From positions 1,347,001 to 1,411,000 of the forward strand of contig NZ_JACHMI010000001.1 in NCBI RefSeq assembly GCF_014207985.1: DNA of 64,000 nucleotides, written 5' to 3'. Every line of letters begins with the position of its first letter. Position 1 is the stretch's first letter. Below, piece by piece: positions 15,855 to 29,698 of the stretch. Below the pieces are notes generated by a model, which ran no database searches, had not been told where the DNA came from, and saw nothing but the letters and a program-made list of their open reading frames with translations. The translations under genes were made by a program, and so were the position numbers. Origin of the DNA: Nonomuraea rubra. Lineage in GTDB: Bacteria; Actinomycetota; Actinomycetes; Streptosporangiales; Streptosporangiaceae.

Positions 15855-16913
15855 ATGGGACTGCGTGTGCTTGCCGCCATGTCGGGCGGCGTCGACTCCG
15901 CCGTGGCCGCCGCTCGGATCGCCGAGGCCGGTCACGACGTCACTGGTGTCCATCTCGCGCTCTCCGTCAACCCCCAATCGCACCGCACGGGGGCCAGGGG
16001 CTGCTGCACGATCGAGGACTCGCGCGACGCGCGGCGCGCCGCCGACGTCATCGGCATCCCCTTCTACATCTGGGACATGGCGGAGCGATTCCAGCGTGAC
16101 GTGGTCGAGGACTTCGTGTCCGAGTACGCCGCGGGCCGCACCCCCAATCCCTGCCTGCGCTGCAACGAGAAGATCAAGTTTGCCGCGGTGCTGGACCGGG
16201 CGCTGGCCCTGGGCTTCGACGCCGTCGCCACCGGCCACCACGCCAAGCTGGTCGACGGGGTCCTGTCGAGGAGCGTCGACCAGGGCAAGGACCAGTCGTA
16301 CGTGCTCGGCGTGCTCACCCGCGAGCAGCTCGGGCACGCGATCTTCCCGCTGGGCGACTCGACCAAGGCCGAGGTGCGCGAGGAGGCCGCCAGGCGCGGC
16401 CTGACCGTCGCCGACAAGCCCGACAGCCACGACATCTGCTTCATCGCCGACGGCGACACGCGCGGCTTCCTGGCCGGGCGGCTCGGCGCGGCCGAGGGGC
16501 CGATCGTCGACCAGAGCGGCGAGGTCGTGGGCAGCCACCAGGGGGCTCACGGGTTCACGGTCGGGCAGCGCAAGGGCCTGCGCATCGACCGCCCGGCGCC
16601 CGACGGCAGGCCGCGTTACGTGCTGTCGATCGAGCCGGTGTCCAACACGGTGACGGTCGGCCCGCGCTCCGCGCTGGAGGTCACCACGATCACCTGCGGC
16701 ACCCCGGTCTGGAACGGCCCGTCCGGCCGTGACGACCTGACGGTGCAGCTCAGGGCGCACGGCGAGGTCTACGCGTGCCGGTTCGCCGAGCACGGGGGCG
16801 GGCTGACGATCGAGCTCGACCGGCCCGCCACGGGCGTCGCGGCGGGCCAGGCCGCGGTGCTCTACTCCGGTGCGACGGTGATCGGCTCGGCCACCATCGT
16901 CTCGGCTAGCTGA
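15855..16913 (+). CDS. mnmA: tRNA-specific 2-thiouridylase MnmA
   Basis: A 352-residue enzyme that thiolates U34 of tRNA Lys/Glu/Gln. The PP-loop [18 protein letters not shown] is at 9-26; catalytic Cys residues are in [12 protein letters not shown] and [12 protein letters not shown]; the thiolase C-terminal domain starts after [11 protein letters not shown]. The start ATG 15855 gives [14 protein letters not shown], standard for actinobacteria. Sulfur probably comes from the desulfurase upstream. The 3' end overlaps the opposite-strand hydrolase by 8 nt. Confidence 0.97.
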   Translation: MGLRVLAAMSGGVDSAVAAARIAEAGHDVTGVHLALSVNPQSHRTGARGCCTIEDSRDARRAADVIGIPFYIWDMAERFQRDVVEDFVSEYAAGRTPNPCLRCNEKIKFAAVLDRALALGFDAVATGHHAKLVDGVLSRSVDQGKDQSYVLGVLTREQLGHAIFPLGDSTKAEVREEAARRGLTVADKPDSHDICFIADGDTRGFLAGRLGAAEGPIVDQSGEVVGSHQGAHGFTVGQRKGLRIDRPAPDGRPRYVLSIEPVSNTVTVGPRSALEVTTITCGTPVWNGPSGRDDLTVQLRAHGEVYACRFAEHGGGLTIELDRPATGVAAGQAAVLYSGATVIGSATIVSAS

Positions 16914-17538
16914 GCGTGGCCGACCCGCCGACCGGGATGCGGCGGATGTCGGCGCCCTGCTTCTGCGCCTCCATGCGCAGCCAGTTGTCCACCAGGCCGA
17001 GGCCGACCTCGCTGTAGAGGGCGTCGTGCGTGGAGTACGCCCGCGCCGGGCGGATCGTACGCAGGTACTCCACCATCTCCGACAGCTTCATCCACGGCGC
17101 CCCGGTCGGCACCAGCAGCGTGCCCACCTCCGCCTGGGGGACGGTGAGCGCGTCGCCCGGGTAGAACAGCTCGTCGTCGAGCAGGAACCCGACGTTCTGC
17201 ACGACGGGCATGTCAGGGTGATTCCTGGCGTGCCACTCGCCGAACACCTTCACCTGGAACCCGGCCGTCTCGAAGTCGTCGCCGTGCCGGACCACCTGCA
17301 CCTTGGCCGGCACCTCGGTCAGGTCCGCCGCGACGCCCTCGCAGGTCCAGATCTCCAGGTCGGGCGAGGCCGCCTTGAGCTTGCCGACGTCCACGTGGTC
17401 GGCGTGCTCGTGGGTGATGAGCACGGTGTCGGCGCCGTCGAGGGCGGAGCCGTCCGTGAACGTGCCCGGGTCGATGACCAGGACCTTGCCGTCCTTCTCC
17501 ACGCGGACACAGGCGTGGCCGAATTTCGTGAGCTTCAT
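16906..17538 (-). CDS. MBL-fold metal-dependent hydrolase (UlaG/YycJ-like)
   Basis: A 210-residue metallo-beta-lactamase-fold protein. Metal motif [13 protein letters not shown] (HxHxDH), further ligands in [15 protein letters not shown] and the C-terminal [11 protein letters not shown]. The opening [18 protein letters not shown] is the standard N-terminus of this small family. Substrate unknown. Convergent overlap of 8 nt with mnmA and divergent from the MetE-like gene 24 nt away. Confidence 0.9.
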   Translation of the reverse strand: MKLTKFGHACVRVEKDGKVLVIDPGTFTDGSALDGADTVLITHEHADHVDVGKLKAASPDLEIWTCEGVAADLTEVPAKVQVVRHGDDFETAGFQVKVFGEWHARNHPDMPVVQNVGFLLDDELFYPGDALTVPQAEVGTLLVPTGAPWMKLSEMVEYLRTIRPARAYSTHDALYSEVGLGLVDNWLRMEAQKQGADIRRIPVGGSATLS

Positions 17539-17562
17539 TCGGCAGAGCCTACGCTGGTGCCC

Positions 17563-18543
17563 ATGTCTACGTGGGAAGCCACCGGAGTCGGTTCGCATCC
17601 GGGTGAGGATCATCTTGAGGCGATCAGGGTCGTGTTCGGCGAGGTGCCAGGGCTGCCGTACCTGCCGGAGCTGCCTGCCAGAGGCGTCGGCGCGGACATG
17701 GTGGGCCGGACGGCGGCGCTGCTCGTCGACCTGCCCGTCGAGGTGCAGCCGTCCGGATGGCGGCTGTCCGACCGGCCGGGGCGCGACCACCAGCGGGCCG
17801 TCGACCATCTGCGGCGCGACCTCGACGGGCTGGAGGAGATCGGTCACGACTACACGGGGCCGCTGAAACTGCAGGTCTGCGGGCCGTGGACGCTGGCCGG
17901 GGCGATCGAGCTCAAGTTCGGGGACAAGATGCTCTCCGACCAGGGGGCCGTGCGCGACCTGACCGCCTCGCTGGCCCAGGGCGTGGCCGAGCACTGCGCC
18001 GAGGTGCGCAGGCGGCTGCCCGGAGTTACCGAGATCGTGCTGCAGCTCGACGAGCCGGGGCTGCCCGGGGTGCTGGCGGGGACGGTGCCGACCGCCTCCG
18101 GGTTCGGGCGGCTGGCGGCCGTCGAGGAGTGGCGGGTGGAGGAGTCGCTGCGCTCGTTCGAGGCTCCGGTGGTGCACTGCTGCGCGCCCGGCGTGCCGTA
18201 CGCGCTGCTGCGCAGGGCGGAGGTGCGGGGCGTGTCGGTGGACGCGGCGCTGCTGCGGCGCAGGGACGACGAGGAGCTGGGAGAGCTGTTCGAGGCCGGG
18301 ATGGCGCTGTTCATGGGGGTCGTGCCGGGCAGGGACACGCGCCTGGCCGATCCCGGCGTGGTGGCCAGGCCGGCGCTGGGGTTGTGGCGGCGGCTGGGGT
18401 TCGCGCCCGACGGGCTGGCCTCGAAGGTGGTGCTGACCCCGGCCTGCGGGCTGGCGGGGGCCTCCCCGGCGTACGCGCGGGCGGCGCTGGCGGCCTGCCG
18501 CAAGGCGGCGCGGGTGCTCAGGGACGATCCGCGAGAGGGTTGA
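17563..18543 (+). CDS. MetE-like (cobalamin-independent methionine synthase C-terminal domain) protein
   Basis: A 326-residue single-domain protein with the MetE/UROD TIM-barrel fold. ATGVGSHPGED opens it; the zinc ligands of MetE appear as VVHCCAPG (HxC) and LTPACGLAG (Cys); QLDEPGLPG is the acidic loop. It lacks the N-terminal half of true MetE (about 750 residues), so it resembles the short core-MetE proteins often called methionine synthase in actinomycetes, whose methyl donor is uncertain. Lies between mnmA and ligA, conserved neighbours in this group (knowledge). Confidence 0.85.
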   Translation: MSTWEATGVGSHPGEDHLEAIRVVFGEVPGLPYLPELPARGVGADMVGRTAALLVDLPVEVQPSGWRLSDRPGRDHQRAVDHLRRDLDGLEEIGHDYTGPLKLQVCGPWTLAGAIELKFGDKMLSDQGAVRDLTASLAQGVAEHCAEVRRRLPGVTEIVLQLDEPGLPGVLAGTVPTASGFGRLAAVEEWRVEESLRSFEAPVVHCCAPGVPYALLRRAEVRGVSVDAALLRRRDDEELGELFEAGMALFMGVVPGRDTRLADPGVVARPALGLWRRLGFAPDGLASKVVLTPACGLAGASPAYARAALAACRKAARVLRDDPREG

Positions 18544-18556
18544 GTCGTGGTGGTGA

Positions 18557-20785
<2,229 letters not shown>

Positions 20786-20799
20786 CGTCCGGCTGCTGG

Positions 20800-20830
20800 A
20801 AGGGGTCTGCCCGGAAAGGGCGGGCCCCTT
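20800..20830 (+). terminator. Hairpin terminator after ligA
   Basis: Stem AAGGGGTCTGCCC / GGGCGGGCCCCTT (two G-U pairs) with a GGAAA loop, 14 nt after the ligA stop, followed by a short pyrimidine stretch. Typical actinomycete terminator without a long U-run. Confidence 0.75.
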
Positions 20831-20891
20831 CGTCATTGTGTGCTCGGTTTGCTACTGAGGGTGCTTTTTGGGTATATGTCGGGAAGGAGAA

Positions 20892-23042
20892 GTGACGGAA
20901 CGTACGCGCTTGGTTTCGCGAAGTGGGGTGAAGGTCGTACCCTCCCATAGTGACCTAATGGGGGTTCTGTTACCGATGACTGACCCAACCGACACCCGCG
21001 ACACCGGACCACGCGTCGGCACACCCTTGTGGGGATACCTCGCGGGCATCACTGTGATCGGCTTCACCGCTCTGGTGGTGGCCATGCTCAGGCTGGACGC
21101 GACCGGGGTGGCGGGCCTGGCCCGCACGCCGCTGTTCTGGGTGCTCGCGGTGCTGGTGATCCTGGGGGAGCTCCGTCCGGTGATGGTGTCGTCCGCGACG
21201 GCCGTCGGCGGCACGTACCCGTCCACCATGTTCACCTTCGCCGTGCTGCTCCACCTGGGGCTGCCCGTGGCGGTGCTGATGCAGGCCGTGGCCGTCGTGA
21301 TCAATGGCGTGGTGACGCGCAGGTCGTGGCACCGGGTCATGTTCAACATCGCCCAGTCCACGCTCGCGCTCACCGCCGCTGCCGTGGTGCTGAGCACGTT
21401 CGGCATCGTGCCGAGCCCGGCCGCGCCGTGGGTGCCCGGCGGGGGCGACCTGCTGGCGATCGCGCTGGCCGGCATCGCGTACTTCGCCACCAGGGCCACC
21501 CTCGTGAGCGGCGCGGTCGCGCTGCACGAGCGGCGCTCGATCATGCGCGTGCTGAAGGTCACCGTGGGCCCGCAGAGCCTCGTCTACACCGGCCTGCTGG
21601 GCCTGGCGCCCCTGGTCGTGGTGGTCATGAGCCACTCGCCCGGCCTCGTGCCGCTCTTCGTCGCCCCGCTGGCCGCCGTCTACTTCACCGCCACGCTCTC
21701 CATGCGCCGCGACCACCAGGCCCTGCACGACGAGCTGACCGGCCTGCCCAACCGCAAGCTGCTCATCGTCAGCACCGAGGAGGCGCTGGCCGAGGCGCGC
21801 CAGGACGAGCGGGTCGGGCTGTTCCTGCTCGACCTCGACCGGTTCAAGGAGGTCAACGACACGCTGGGGCACCCGGTGGGCGACCGGCTGCTGCAACTGA
21901 TCGCGCACCGGCTCACCCACTCCGTACGGCCCGGCGACGTCGTGGCCAGGCTGGGCGGCGACGAGTTCGCCGTGCTGCTGCCCTCGATCAGGGACGCCCA
22001 CGCGGCCAGGGAGGTGGCCGCCAGGCTGCGCGCGGCCCTGACCGAGCCCGTACGCCTGGAGGGCATGACGTTCGACCTCGACGCCTCCGTCGGCATCGCC
22101 CTCTACCCCGACCACGCCCCCGACTTCGAGCTGCTGCTGCAACGCGCCGACGTGGCCATGTACCTGGCCAAGGAGGGGCGTACCGGCGTGGAGCTCTACC
22201 AGCCGGACAAGGACCGCAACTCGCCCGAGCGCCTCACCCTGCTCGGCGACCTGCGCCGCGCCATCGACAACCGCGAGCTGCGCCTGCACTACCAGCCCAA
22301 GGTGGGGCTGGGCGGCGGCGACATCCAGGGGGTCGAGGCGCTGCTGCGCTGGCGGCACCCGGTGCACGGGCCGATCGCGCCGTCGGACTTCGTGCCGCTG
22401 GCCGAGCAGTCGTACCTGATGCGGCAGCTCACGGCGTACGTGATCGAGGAGGCGCTGGAGCAGGCGGCGGCCTGGTGGCACACGGGGCTGCGGGTGCAGA
22501 TCTCGGTGAACATCTCCGCCCGCGACCTGCTCGCCTCCGCGCTGCCCGAGCAGCTGGAGGTCGGCCTGGCCAGGTACGGCCTGCCGCCCGCCGCCATCCA
22601 GCTGGAGGTCACCGAGCGCATCCTGACCGGCGACCAGGCCTACACCCAGGAGACCATCAAGGCCCTGGCCACGCTCGGCGTGCCGCTCGCCCTGGACGAC
22701 TTCGGCACCGGCTACTCCTCGCTGATCCGGCTCCAGCGGCTGGCGGTGTCGGAGGTCAAGATCGACGCCTCGTTCGTCCGCCGGATCGCGGAGTCGGAGG
22801 ACGACTACCGCATCGTGCGCTCCATCGTGGACCTGGTCCGCTCGCTCGGGCTGCGCTCGGTCGCGGAGGGCGTGGAGTCGGACGACGTGGCGATGCGGCT
22901 GGTGGAGATGGGCTGCGACGTGGGGCAGGGCTGGCTGTTCTGCCACCCGATGCCGGCCGAGGAGGCCGCGGAGTGGCTGCGCGACCGGGCGGGCGGCGCC
23001 GTGGAGTACGGGTACCAGCCTGAGGTCAGCAGCTCGGCCTGA
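20892..23042 (+). CDS. Membrane GGDEF-EAL protein (c-di-GMP synthesis/breakdown)
   Basis: About 716 residues. Six to seven hydrophobic segments in the first ~240 residues form a membrane sensor (LWGYLAGITVIGFTALVVAM, TMFTFAVLLHLGLPVAVLMQ and others). GGDEF domain follows with intact LGGDEFAVLLP and an RPGD inhibitory I-site five residues before it; EAL domain has EALLRWRHP, EVTERIL, DDFGTGYSSL, KIDASFV and VAEGVES. Both active sites look intact, so it may be bifunctional. Start uncertain: GTG 20892 follows GGAAGGAG closely; ATG 20976 (TDPTDTRDTG) is the alternative. Stands alone between ligA and gatC. Confidence 0.9.
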   Translation: MTERTRLVSRSGVKVVPSHSDLMGVLLPMTDPTDTRDTGPRVGTPLWGYLAGITVIGFTALVVAMLRLDATGVAGLARTPLFWVLAVLVILGELRPVMVSSATAVGGTYPSTMFTFAVLLHLGLPVAVLMQAVAVVINGVVTRRSWHRVMFNIAQSTLALTAAAVVLSTFGIVPSPAAPWVPGGGDLLAIALAGIAYFATRATLVSGAVALHERRSIMRVLKVTVGPQSLVYTGLLGLAPLVVVVMSHSPGLVPLFVAPLAAVYFTATLSMRRDHQALHDELTGLPNRKLLIVSTEEALAEARQDERVGLFLLDLDRFKEVNDTLGHPVGDRLLQLIAHRLTHSVRPGDVVARLGGDEFAVLLPSIRDAHAAREVAARLRAALTEPVRLEGMTFDLDASVGIALYPDHAPDFELLLQRADVAMYLAKEGRTGVELYQPDKDRNSPERLTLLGDLRRAIDNRELRLHYQPKVGLGGGDIQGVEALLRWRHPVHGPIAPSDFVPLAEQSYLMRQLTAYVIEEALEQAAAWWHTGLRVQISVNISARDLLASALPEQLEVGLARYGLPPAAIQLEVTERILTGDQAYTQETIKALATLGVPLALDDFGTGYSSLIRLQRLAVSEVKIDASFVRRIAESEDDYRIVRSIVDLVRSLGLRSVAEGVESDDVAMRLVEMGCDVGQGWLFCHPMPAEEAAEWLRDRAGGAVEYGYQPEVSSSA

Positions 23043-23127
23043 GGCTTAATGGTTCGGGGCTTGTTGGTCAAGCCCCCTAGGATGGCAGTGTCCAAAGACT
23101 CCATCCACGAAACGGGTTCAACGACTC

Positions 23128-23423
23128 ATGTCCGCCATAACCCGCGACGAGGTCGCACACCTGGCCCGGTTGTCCAGGCTGGCGCTCACCGACGATGAGC
23201 TCGATCACTACGCCACCCAGCTCGATGCCATCATCGAGTCGGTCGCGAAGGTGGCCGAGGTCGCCGCCGAGGACGTGCCGCCTTCGTCGCACGCGCTTCC
23301 GCTGACCAATGTCTTCCGTGCCGACGAGGTGCGACAGTCCCTGACGCCCGACCAGGCGCTCGCCGGCGCCCCCGCCGTCGAGGACGACCGCTTCCGGGTG
23401 CCGCGCATCCTCGGGGAGGAGGC

Positions 23424-23427
<4 letters not shown>
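23128..23427 (+). CDS. gatC: Asp-tRNA(Asn)/Glu-tRNA(Gln) amidotransferase subunit C
   Basis: 99 residues; GatC opening [20 protein letters not shown], the acidic middle, [20 protein letters not shown] and a [11 protein letters not shown] end. Small scaffold that stabilises GatA and GatB in the transamidosome converting misacylated tRNA. ATG 23128. Its stop overlaps gatA by 4 nt. Confidence 0.97.
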
Positions 23428-24914
<1,487 letters not shown>

Positions 24915-24953
24915 GGCGATGCACATGCGACGATCCGAACGAAGGACCTCACG

Positions 24954-26459
24954 ATGACTGCCGGCACGATCATGCCGTACGACGAAGCGCTCGAGCGGTT
25001 CGAGCCGGTGCTCGGTCTCGAGACGCATGTCGAGCTGGGCACCCGGTCGAAGATGTTCTGCGGTTGCAAGACGACCTTCGGCGCCCCGCCCAACACGCAG
25101 GTCTGCCCGACCTGCCTGGCCTTCCCCGGCGCGCTGCCGGTGGCCAACGCCCAGGCCATCGAGTCGACGATCCGCATCGGCCTGGCGCTCAACTGCTCGA
25201 TCGCCGAGTGGTGCCGCATGGCCCGGAAGAACTACTTCTATCCGGACATGCCGAAGAACTACCAGATCTCTCAGTACGACGAGCCGCTCTGCTTCGACGG
25301 CTACATCGACGTCGAGGTCGACGGCGAGACCGTGCGGATCGAGATCGAGCGCGTGCACCTGGAGGAGGACACCGGCAAGTCCACCCACGTGGGCGGCGCG
25401 ACCGGGCGCATCCACGGGGCCGACTACTCGATCGTCGACTACAACCGCGCGGGCATCCCGCTGGTCGAGATCGTGACCAAGCCCATCCCGGGCACCGACC
25501 GGCTCGCGCCCGAGGTGGCCAGGGCGTACGTCACCGAGCTGCGCGAGATCATGCGCTCGCTGGGCGTCTCCGACGTGCGCATGGAGGAGGGCTCGCTGCG
25601 GTGTGACGTCAACGTCTCGCTGATGCCGCGCGGCTCGTCCGAGTGGGGCACCCGTACGGAGACCAAGAACGTCAACTCGCTGCGCAGCGTCGAGCGGGCC
25701 GTGCGGAGCGAGATCGAGCGGCAGGCCGCCGTGCTCGCCGGTGGCGGGAAGATCGTCCAGGAGACCCGGCACTTCCACGAGGACACCGGCACCACCACGT
25801 CCGGCCGCTCCAAGGAGGAGGCGCAGGACTACCGCTACTTCCCCGAGCCCGACCTGGTGCCGATCGCGCCCGACCCGGCGTGGGTGGCCGAGCTGAAGGC
25901 GGCCCTGCCCGAGCTGCCGTCGGTCAAGCGCAAGCGGCTGCAGGCCGAGTGGGGGCTGTCCGACCTCGACATGCAGGCCATGCACAACGCCGACGCCATC
26001 GACCTGGTCGAGGCCACGGTCACGGCCGGCGCGCCGGCGGCCGACGCGCGCAAGTGGTGGATGGGCGAGCTGGCGCGCAAGTCCAACGAGACGGGCACGC
26101 CGCTGGCCGACCTGCCGATCACGCCCGAGCAGATCGCCAGGGTGACCGAGCTGGTGGCGTCGGGCGCGCTCAACGACAAGCTGGCGCGCGAGGTGCTCGA
26201 AGGCGTGCTGGCCGGCGAGGGCACCCCGGACGAGGTGGTCGAGCGGCGCGGGCTGAAGATCGTCAACGACGAGGGCGAGCTCTCGGCGATCATCGACCAG
26301 GTGCTGGCCGACAACGCCGACGCGGCCGAGAAGGTACGGTCCGGGAAGATCGCCGCGGCGGGCGCGCTCGTGGGCGGCGTCATGCGGGCCAGCAAGGGCA
26401 AGGCCGACGCGGCCAGGGCCCGGCAGCTCATCCTGGAGAAGCTCGGCGTCTCCGAGTAG
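24954..26459 (+). CDS. gatB: Asp-tRNA(Asn)/Glu-tRNA(Gln) amidotransferase subunit B
   Basis: 501 residues. Kinase-like catalytic domain begins [12 protein letters not shown], zinc-type cysteines in [11 protein letters not shown] and CPTCLAFPG, then [29 protein letters not shown] segment and [17 protein letters not shown]-terminal GatB/YqeY helical domain (about 350-500) binds the tRNA. Phosphorylates and amidates the acyl group on tRNA. ATG 24954. Last gene of gatCAB; hairpin terminator follows. Confidence 0.98.
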   Translation: MTAGTIMPYDEALERFEPVLGLETHVELGTRSKMFCGCKTTFGAPPNTQVCPTCLAFPGALPVANAQAIESTIRIGLALNCSIAEWCRMARKNYFYPDMPKNYQISQYDEPLCFDGYIDVEVDGETVRIEIERVHLEEDTGKSTHVGGATGRIHGADYSIVDYNRAGIPLVEIVTKPIPGTDRLAPEVARAYVTELREIMRSLGVSDVRMEEGSLRCDVNVSLMPRGSSEWGTRTETKNVNSLRSVERAVRSEIERQAAVLAGGGKIVQETRHFHEDTGTTTSGRSKEEAQDYRYFPEPDLVPIAPDPAWVAELKAALPELPSVKRKRLQAEWGLSDLDMQAMHNADAIDLVEATVTAGAPAADARKWWMGELARKSNETGTPLADLPITPEQIARVTELVASGALNDKLAREVLEGVLAGEGTPDEVVERRGLKIVNDEGELSAIIDQVLADNADAAEKVRSGKIAAAGALVGGVMRASKGKADAARARQLILEKLGVSE

Positions 26460-26468
26460 GCCCGGGCC

Positions 26469-26500
26469 GGCCCCGTCGATCCGGACAGATCGGCGGGGCC
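26469..26500. terminator. Hairpin terminator after gatB
   Basis: Stem GGCCCCGTCGATC / GATCGGCGGGGCC (one G-U) with loop CGGACA, 9 nt after the gatB stop. Ends transcription before the convergent tctA gene. Confidence 0.8.
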
Positions 26501-26549
26501 GCTCCAAGAACCACGATGAACGATTCCCGGCCCGGGCCGCGGTCACTCC

Positions 26550-26639
26550 TCCCCGCGTGGTGCGGGGAGGAGGCGACGCCCGGGGCGGGAGCTCAGTCCC
26601 CGCGTGGTGCGGGGGCGAGGCCGCGCCGGGCCAGGAGCT
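26550..26639. repeat. Tandem duplication of the tctA 3' end with GC hairpin
   Basis: Two imperfect direct copies, 26550-26593 and 26597-26639, both starting TCCCCGCGTGGTGCGGGG (itself a hairpin CCCCGC/GCGGGG) and ending GGGAGCT/CAGGAGCT. The second copy encodes the last residues of TctA; the first lies just after its stop, as if the gene's end had been duplicated. The hairpins could act as bidirectional terminators. Confidence 0.7.
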
Positions 26640-28107
26640 TCCTGAACAGGGGCGTCAGCAGCGCCAGCACCGACAGCCCGAGCAGCACGGCCGCGATCGG
26701 GCTGCGGACGAGCACGCTCACGTCCCCCGCCCCGATGGCCAGCGCCCGGCGGAGCTGGATCTCCGCCATCGGGCCCAGGATCATGCCGATCACGGCGGGC
26801 GCGACGGGCAGGCCGAAGCGCCGCATGGCGTAGCCGAGCAGGCCGAGCACGTACAGGACGAACAGGTCCACCACGGAGCCGTTCAGCGCGTAGACGCCGA
26901 GGGCGGCGAAGAGCACGATCCCGGCGTACAGGTACGGCCGGGGGACGCGCAGGACGCGGGCCCAGAGCGGGGCCATGGGCAGGTTCAGCACCAGCAGCAT
27001 CGCGTTGCCGATGAACAGCGACGCGATCATGCCCCAGACCAGTGCCGGGTTGTGGTCGAAGAGCTGCGGCCCGGGCTGCAGGCCGTACTGCTGGAAGGCG
27101 GCCAGCAGGATGGCGGCCGTGGCCGAGGTGGGCAGGCCCAGCGTGAGCAGCGGGACCAGGGTGCCGGCCGCGGAGGCGTTGTTGGCCGCCTCGGGGCCCG
27201 CGACGCCCTCGATGGCGCCCTGGCCGTACTCCTCGCGGGCCACGCCGCGGGCCAGGCGCTTCTCGGCCGCGTACGACAGGAACGTGGGGATCTCGGCCCC
27301 GCCGCCCGGCAGCGCGCCGAACGGGAAGCCCAGGGCGGTGCCGCGCAGCCAGGGCGCCCAGGAGCGGCGCCAGTCGGAGCGGCCCATCCACGCCCGGCCG
27401 ACCGGCACCACCTCGGGAGGCGCGTGACGCAGGCGGGAGGCCACGTACAGGGCCTCGCCGAGGGCGAAGAGGCCGACCGCGACGATCACCACGTCGATGC
27501 CGTCGAGGAGCTGCGGGATGCCCAGCGTGAGCCGGGCCTGGCCGGTCTGCTGGTCGATGCCGATCAGGCCGATCACCAGGCCGAGGCCGAGCGAGGCCAG
27601 GCCGCGCACGATCGAGCGCGACAGCACCGACGACACGGCCGTGAAGGCCAGGATCGCCAGCGCGAAGTAGTCCTCGGGGCCGAACGCGATCGCGAAGCTC
27701 ACCACCGCGGGCGCCGCCACGACCAGGAGGGCCGTGGCGATGGTGCCGGCCACGAACGAGCCGATCGCGGCCGTGGCCAGCGCCTGGGCGGCCCGCCCGC
27801 GCCTGGCCATCTTGTTGCCCTCCAGCGCCGTGATCATCGACGCGGACTCGCCGGGCGTGTTGAGCAGGATGGAGGTGGTGGAGCCGCCGTACATGCCGCC
27901 GTAGTAGATCCCGGCGAACATGATGAACGCGCTGGCCGGCGGCACCGTGAACGTGATCGGCAGCAGCAGCGCCACGGTCATCGCGGGCCCGATGCCGGGC
28001 AGCACGCCGACGAGGGTGCCGAGCGTGACGCCGATGAGCGCGTACAGGAGGTTGACGGGGGTGAGCGCGGCGGCGAAGCCGTCGAGCAGGAGCTGGAAGG
28101 AGGTCAC
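26593..28107 (-). CDS. tctA: Tripartite tricarboxylate transporter large permease TctA
   Basis: 504 residues, about 12 hydrophobic segments. The conserved TctA motifs are present: [40 protein letters not shown] near the N-terminus, a second half repeat [20 protein letters not shown], and [20 protein letters not shown]. Forms the channel that takes up citrate-like carboxylates bound by TctC, driven by an ion gradient. Start GTG 28107 overlaps the tctB stop (GTGA). Third gene of tctCBA on the minus strand. Confidence 0.95.
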   Translation of the reverse strand: MTSFQLLLDGFAAALTPVNLLYALIGVTLGTLVGVLPGIGPAMTVALLLPITFTVPPASAFIMFAGIYYGGMYGGSTTSILLNTPGESASMITALEGNKMARRGRAAQALATAAIGSFVAGTIATALLVVAAPAVVSFAIAFGPEDYFALAILAFTAVSSVLSRSIVRGLASLGLGLVIGLIGIDQQTGQARLTLGIPQLLDGIDVVIVAVGLFALGEALYVASRLRHAPPEVVPVGRAWMGRSDWRRSWAPWLRGTALGFPFGALPGGGAEIPTFLSYAAEKRLARGVAREEYGQGAIEGVAGPEAANNASAAGTLVPLLTLGLPTSATAAILLAAFQQYGLQPGPQLFDHNPALVWGMIASLFIGNAMLLVLNLPMAPLWARVLRVPRPYLYAGIVLFAALGVYALNGSVVDLFVLYVLGLLGYAMRRFGLPVAPAVIGMILGPMAEIQLRRALAIGAGDVSVLVRSPIAAVLLGLSVLALLTPLFRKLLARRGLAPAPRGD

Positions 28108-28592
28108 AGCGGAAGCACCCCGCCCGGCAGGCGCACGCCCAGCCCGTTGACGAACAGCAGGTACGTCGCCACGCCCATGACCACGGCGATCACGGCGGCC
28201 TGCAGCTTGTTCCCGGCCCCGAGCGCCACCGACAGGCCGAAGAACAGCAGGCTCGCGCCGACGATCCAGCCGAGCAGGTCGAGCAGCGCGGCGAAGGCCA
28301 GGAAGATGCCGCTGACCAGGCCGAGGCTGCGCCAGTCCGTGGGCGCCTCGGCGTCCACGTCCTCGCTCTCCTCGGGGTCGCCGTGGCCACCGCGCAGCAC
28401 GTCGGCCACGTAGAACAGGCCGATGAGCACCATGGCGCCGCCCACCAGCACGGGGAAGAAGCGCGGCCCGATGCCGAGCTGGGAGGCCGCCGCCGACACG
28501 TCGAGCGTGCCGACCACGACGAGCACGCCCAGCACCAGCACCACGAGCGCCAGCCCGAGCTCGGGCCGCCACGACCACGAACGGCGGTTCAT
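28104..28592 (-). CDS. tctB: Tripartite tricarboxylate transporter small permease TctB
   Basis: 162 residues, four predicted membrane helices ([79 protein letters not shown]) with an acidic cytoplasmic loop ([14 protein letters not shown]). The [13 protein letters not shown] segment is the TctB hallmark. Partner of TctA. Overlaps tctC by 1 nt and tctA by 4 nt. Confidence 0.92.
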   Translation of the reverse strand: MNRRSWSWRPELGLALVVLVLGVLVVVGTLDVSAAASQLGIGPRFFPVLVGGAMVLIGLFYVADVLRGGHGDPEESEDVDAEAPTDWRSLGLVSGIFLAFAALLDLLGWIVGASLLFFGLSVALGAGNKLQAAVIAVVMGVATYLLFVNGLGVRLPGGVLPL

Positions 28593-29563
28593 CAGGAGAC
28601 GAGCCCCATCTCGGCGATGATGGCCTTGACCCGGGTCTGCTCGGAGTTGAGGTAGTCGGCGAACTGCTGCCCGGTCTGGAAGGAGTCGATCCAGCCGTTC
28701 TTGGCGACCGCGTCCTTCCACGGCTGCGAGTCGTGCATCTTGGTGACCGCGTCCGTCAGGGCCTTCTTGTCGGCCTCGGAGAGCCCGCCGGGGGCGACGA
28801 AGCCGCGCCAGTTGGCCAGCACGACGTCCAGCCCGGCCTCCTTGAGCGTGGGGGCGTCCAGGCCGGGCAGCCGCTCGGCGGAGGTCACGCCCAGGGCGCG
28901 AAGCTTGCCGGACTTCACGTGCTCGGCGAACTCGGCCACGCCCGAGATGCCCGCGCTGACCTTGTTGCCGAGCAGCTCGTTCAGCGCCTCGCCGCCGCCC
29001 GAGTGCGCGATGTAGTTGACCTGCTTGGGGTCCACGCCCGCGGCCTTGGCCATCAGGCCGGCCACGATGTGGTCGGTGCCGCCCGCGGAGCCGCCCGAGA
29101 TCGACACCTTCGCCGGGTCGGCCTTCCAGGCCGCCACGAGATCGGCCACCGACTTGAACGGGGACGCCGCCGGCACCACGACCAGCTCGTACTCCTCGGT
29201 CAGCTTGGCGATGGGCGTGGTCTCGGCCAGCGTGACCTTCGACTTGTTCTGCTCGATGGCGCCCACCATGACCAGGCCCATGGTCATCAGCAGGTTGCCG
29301 TTGCCCTTCTCGCCGGCGAGCTGCGCGAGGCCGATCGTGCCGCCGGCGCCGGGCACGTTGTACACCTCGACCTTGCGCTGCGGGTCGGCCGCCTTGAACG
29401 CCTGCTCCGCCGTGCGGGAGGTCTGGTCCCAGCCGCCGCCGGGCGCAGCCGGGGCCATGATCCGCAGGGGTCCGGCGGCGGAGGTGCCGCCGCCGGACTG
29501 GCCGCACGCCGTCAGCGCGCCGAGGGAGAGTGCCGCGAGAGCGGCGAGTACGCGCAAGCGCAT
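28592..29563 (-). CDS. tctC: Tripartite tricarboxylate transporter substrate-binding lipoprotein TctC
   Basis: 323 residues. Lipoprotein signal ends at lipobox LTAC with the lipidated Cys about residue 20. Typical Bug/TctC sequence: [54 protein letters not shown] and [20 protein letters not shown]. Captures a di/tricarboxylate outside the membrane for TctAB. ATG 29563. First gene of the operon; divergent from citA-like kinase gene, so the two-component system probably switches it on when substrate is present. Confidence 0.93.
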   Translation of the reverse strand: MRLRVLAALAALSLGALTACGQSGGGTSAAGPLRIMAPAAPGGGWDQTSRTAEQAFKAADPQRKVEVYNVPGAGGTIGLAQLAGEKGNGNLLMTMGLVMVGAIEQNKSKVTLAETTPIAKLTEEYELVVVPAASPFKSVADLVAAWKADPAKVSISGGSAGGTDHIVAGLMAKAAGVDPKQVNYIAHSGGGEALNELLGNKVSAGISGVAEFAEHVKSGKLRALGVTSAERLPGLDAPTLKEAGLDVVLANWRGFVAPGGLSEADKKALTDAVTKMHDSQPWKDAVAKNGWIDSFQTGQQFADYLNSEQTRVKAIIAEMGLVS

Positions 29564-29647
29564 GATCACTCCAGGGGGATTTTCACCGTTATGGAACTGG
29601 CATCGTGAAGTCCGGGGCGCGGCCCGTCGAGCCTTTGCACGCTTGCC

Positions 29648-29669
29648 GTCGTAGTGGTCGTATTGGTCG
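29648..29669. promoter_or_regulatory. Repeated TGGTCG motifs between tctC and the sensor kinase gene
   Basis: Within the 135-nt divergent promoter region the sequence reads GTCG, TAGTGGTCG, TATTGGTCG, i.e. GGTCG units 9 bp apart. This is the best candidate for a response-regulator site controlling tctCBA and/or its own operon. Function inferred from position only. Confidence 0.4.
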
Positions 29670-29698
29670 CGACCCGGACGTGACCTGGGTTTGTTTCC

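Noticed and set aside
26546..26620. CRISPR-like repeat (CCCCGCGTGGTGCGGGG resembles type I-E repeats)
   Set aside because: Only two copies, no spacer of constant length, and one copy is coding sequence of tctA.
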